NCBI GenBank assembly: GCA_040880125.1
Contig: JBBDJB010000018.1
Location: 368,093-432,092 of the forward strand
Direction of reading: 5' to 3'
DNA length: 64,000 nucleotides
Origin: JBBDJB01 sp040880125
GTDB lineage: Bacteria > Planctomycetota > Planctomycetia > Pirellulales > JBBDJB01
Under the pieces are notes generated by a model. It had not been told where the DNA came from. It saw only the letters and a list, made by a program, of their open reading frames with translations, and made no database searches. Below are positions 63,956 to 64,000 of this stretch, in pieces. A program made the position numbers and the translations under genes. Position 1 is the first letter of the stretch. Each line of letters begins with the position of its first letter.

Positions 63956-64000
63956 TTTACAAAACCGAAGACACTCTCCTCTCCCGTTCTTAGGTAGATC

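Overview
The window looks like a piece of a planctomycete chromosome. This rests on recognising small protein families and gene pairings typical of Planctomycetes (the recombinase-associated small proteins, the truncated integrase-type transposase, the planctomycete style of GpA-like terminase), not on any database search. Coding density is moderate, many genes start with GTG or ATGA overlaps, and several stretches are gene-poor or hold relics.

Region 1 (1-9.1 kb) looks like ordinary chromosome: the start of an MFS transporter, a small TPR-like protein and a 40-residue zinc-ribbon protein, an MMPL/RND transporter carrying an extra soluble domain, a histidine kinase with an NtrC-type sigma54 activator, and a membrane-anchored hypothetical protein.

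Region 2 (9.1-about 27 kb) is a mobile element next to tRNA-Pro(GGG). A large serine recombinase ends inside the tRNA gene. Divergent from it is a pair of genes resembling both subunits of a type IIB (Topo VI / Topo VIII-like) topoisomerase. Then come a ParB-methyltransferase fusion, a DUF1937 protein, and small and large phage terminase subunits, with no capsid or tail genes. Directly behind the terminase is defence cargo: an ApeA-type HEPN protein and a three-gene ABC-three-component (ABC-3C) system with an Mrr-like nuclease. A degraded second copy of the terminase C-terminus and a perfect 26-nt palindrome lie at about 26.6-26.8 kb. The layout suggests a satellite-like element that carries anti-phage genes.

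Region 3 (27-44.5 kb) is a set of stress and metabolism genes: a spermidine-synthase-like protein, a DksA/TraR-type zinc-finger protein, two zinc-ribbon methyltransferases, RF3, an MFS transporter, a divergent GroEL, a phosphofructokinase-family protein with a substituted catalytic Asp, FHA, ADP-ribosylglycohydrolase and CBS proteins, and a HelD-like helicase. Relics sit between them.

Region 4 (44.5-64 kb) starts with a truncated transposase, a nucleotidyltransferase and a frameshifted gene, and then holds a five-gene, tightly packed operon: SNF2 helicase-DUF3883, PD-(D/E)xK nuclease, DUF1156 methyltransferase, coiled-coil protein with a HEPN-like motif, and DUF499 ATPase with an Ig-like insertion. 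A convergent TcmP/Gp37-Gp68 pair follows, then recombinase-associated small genes and a winged-helix regulator. The five-gene operon looks like a large restriction-type defence system related in parts to DISARM/BREX-like systems, with a composition I cannot assign to a named type.
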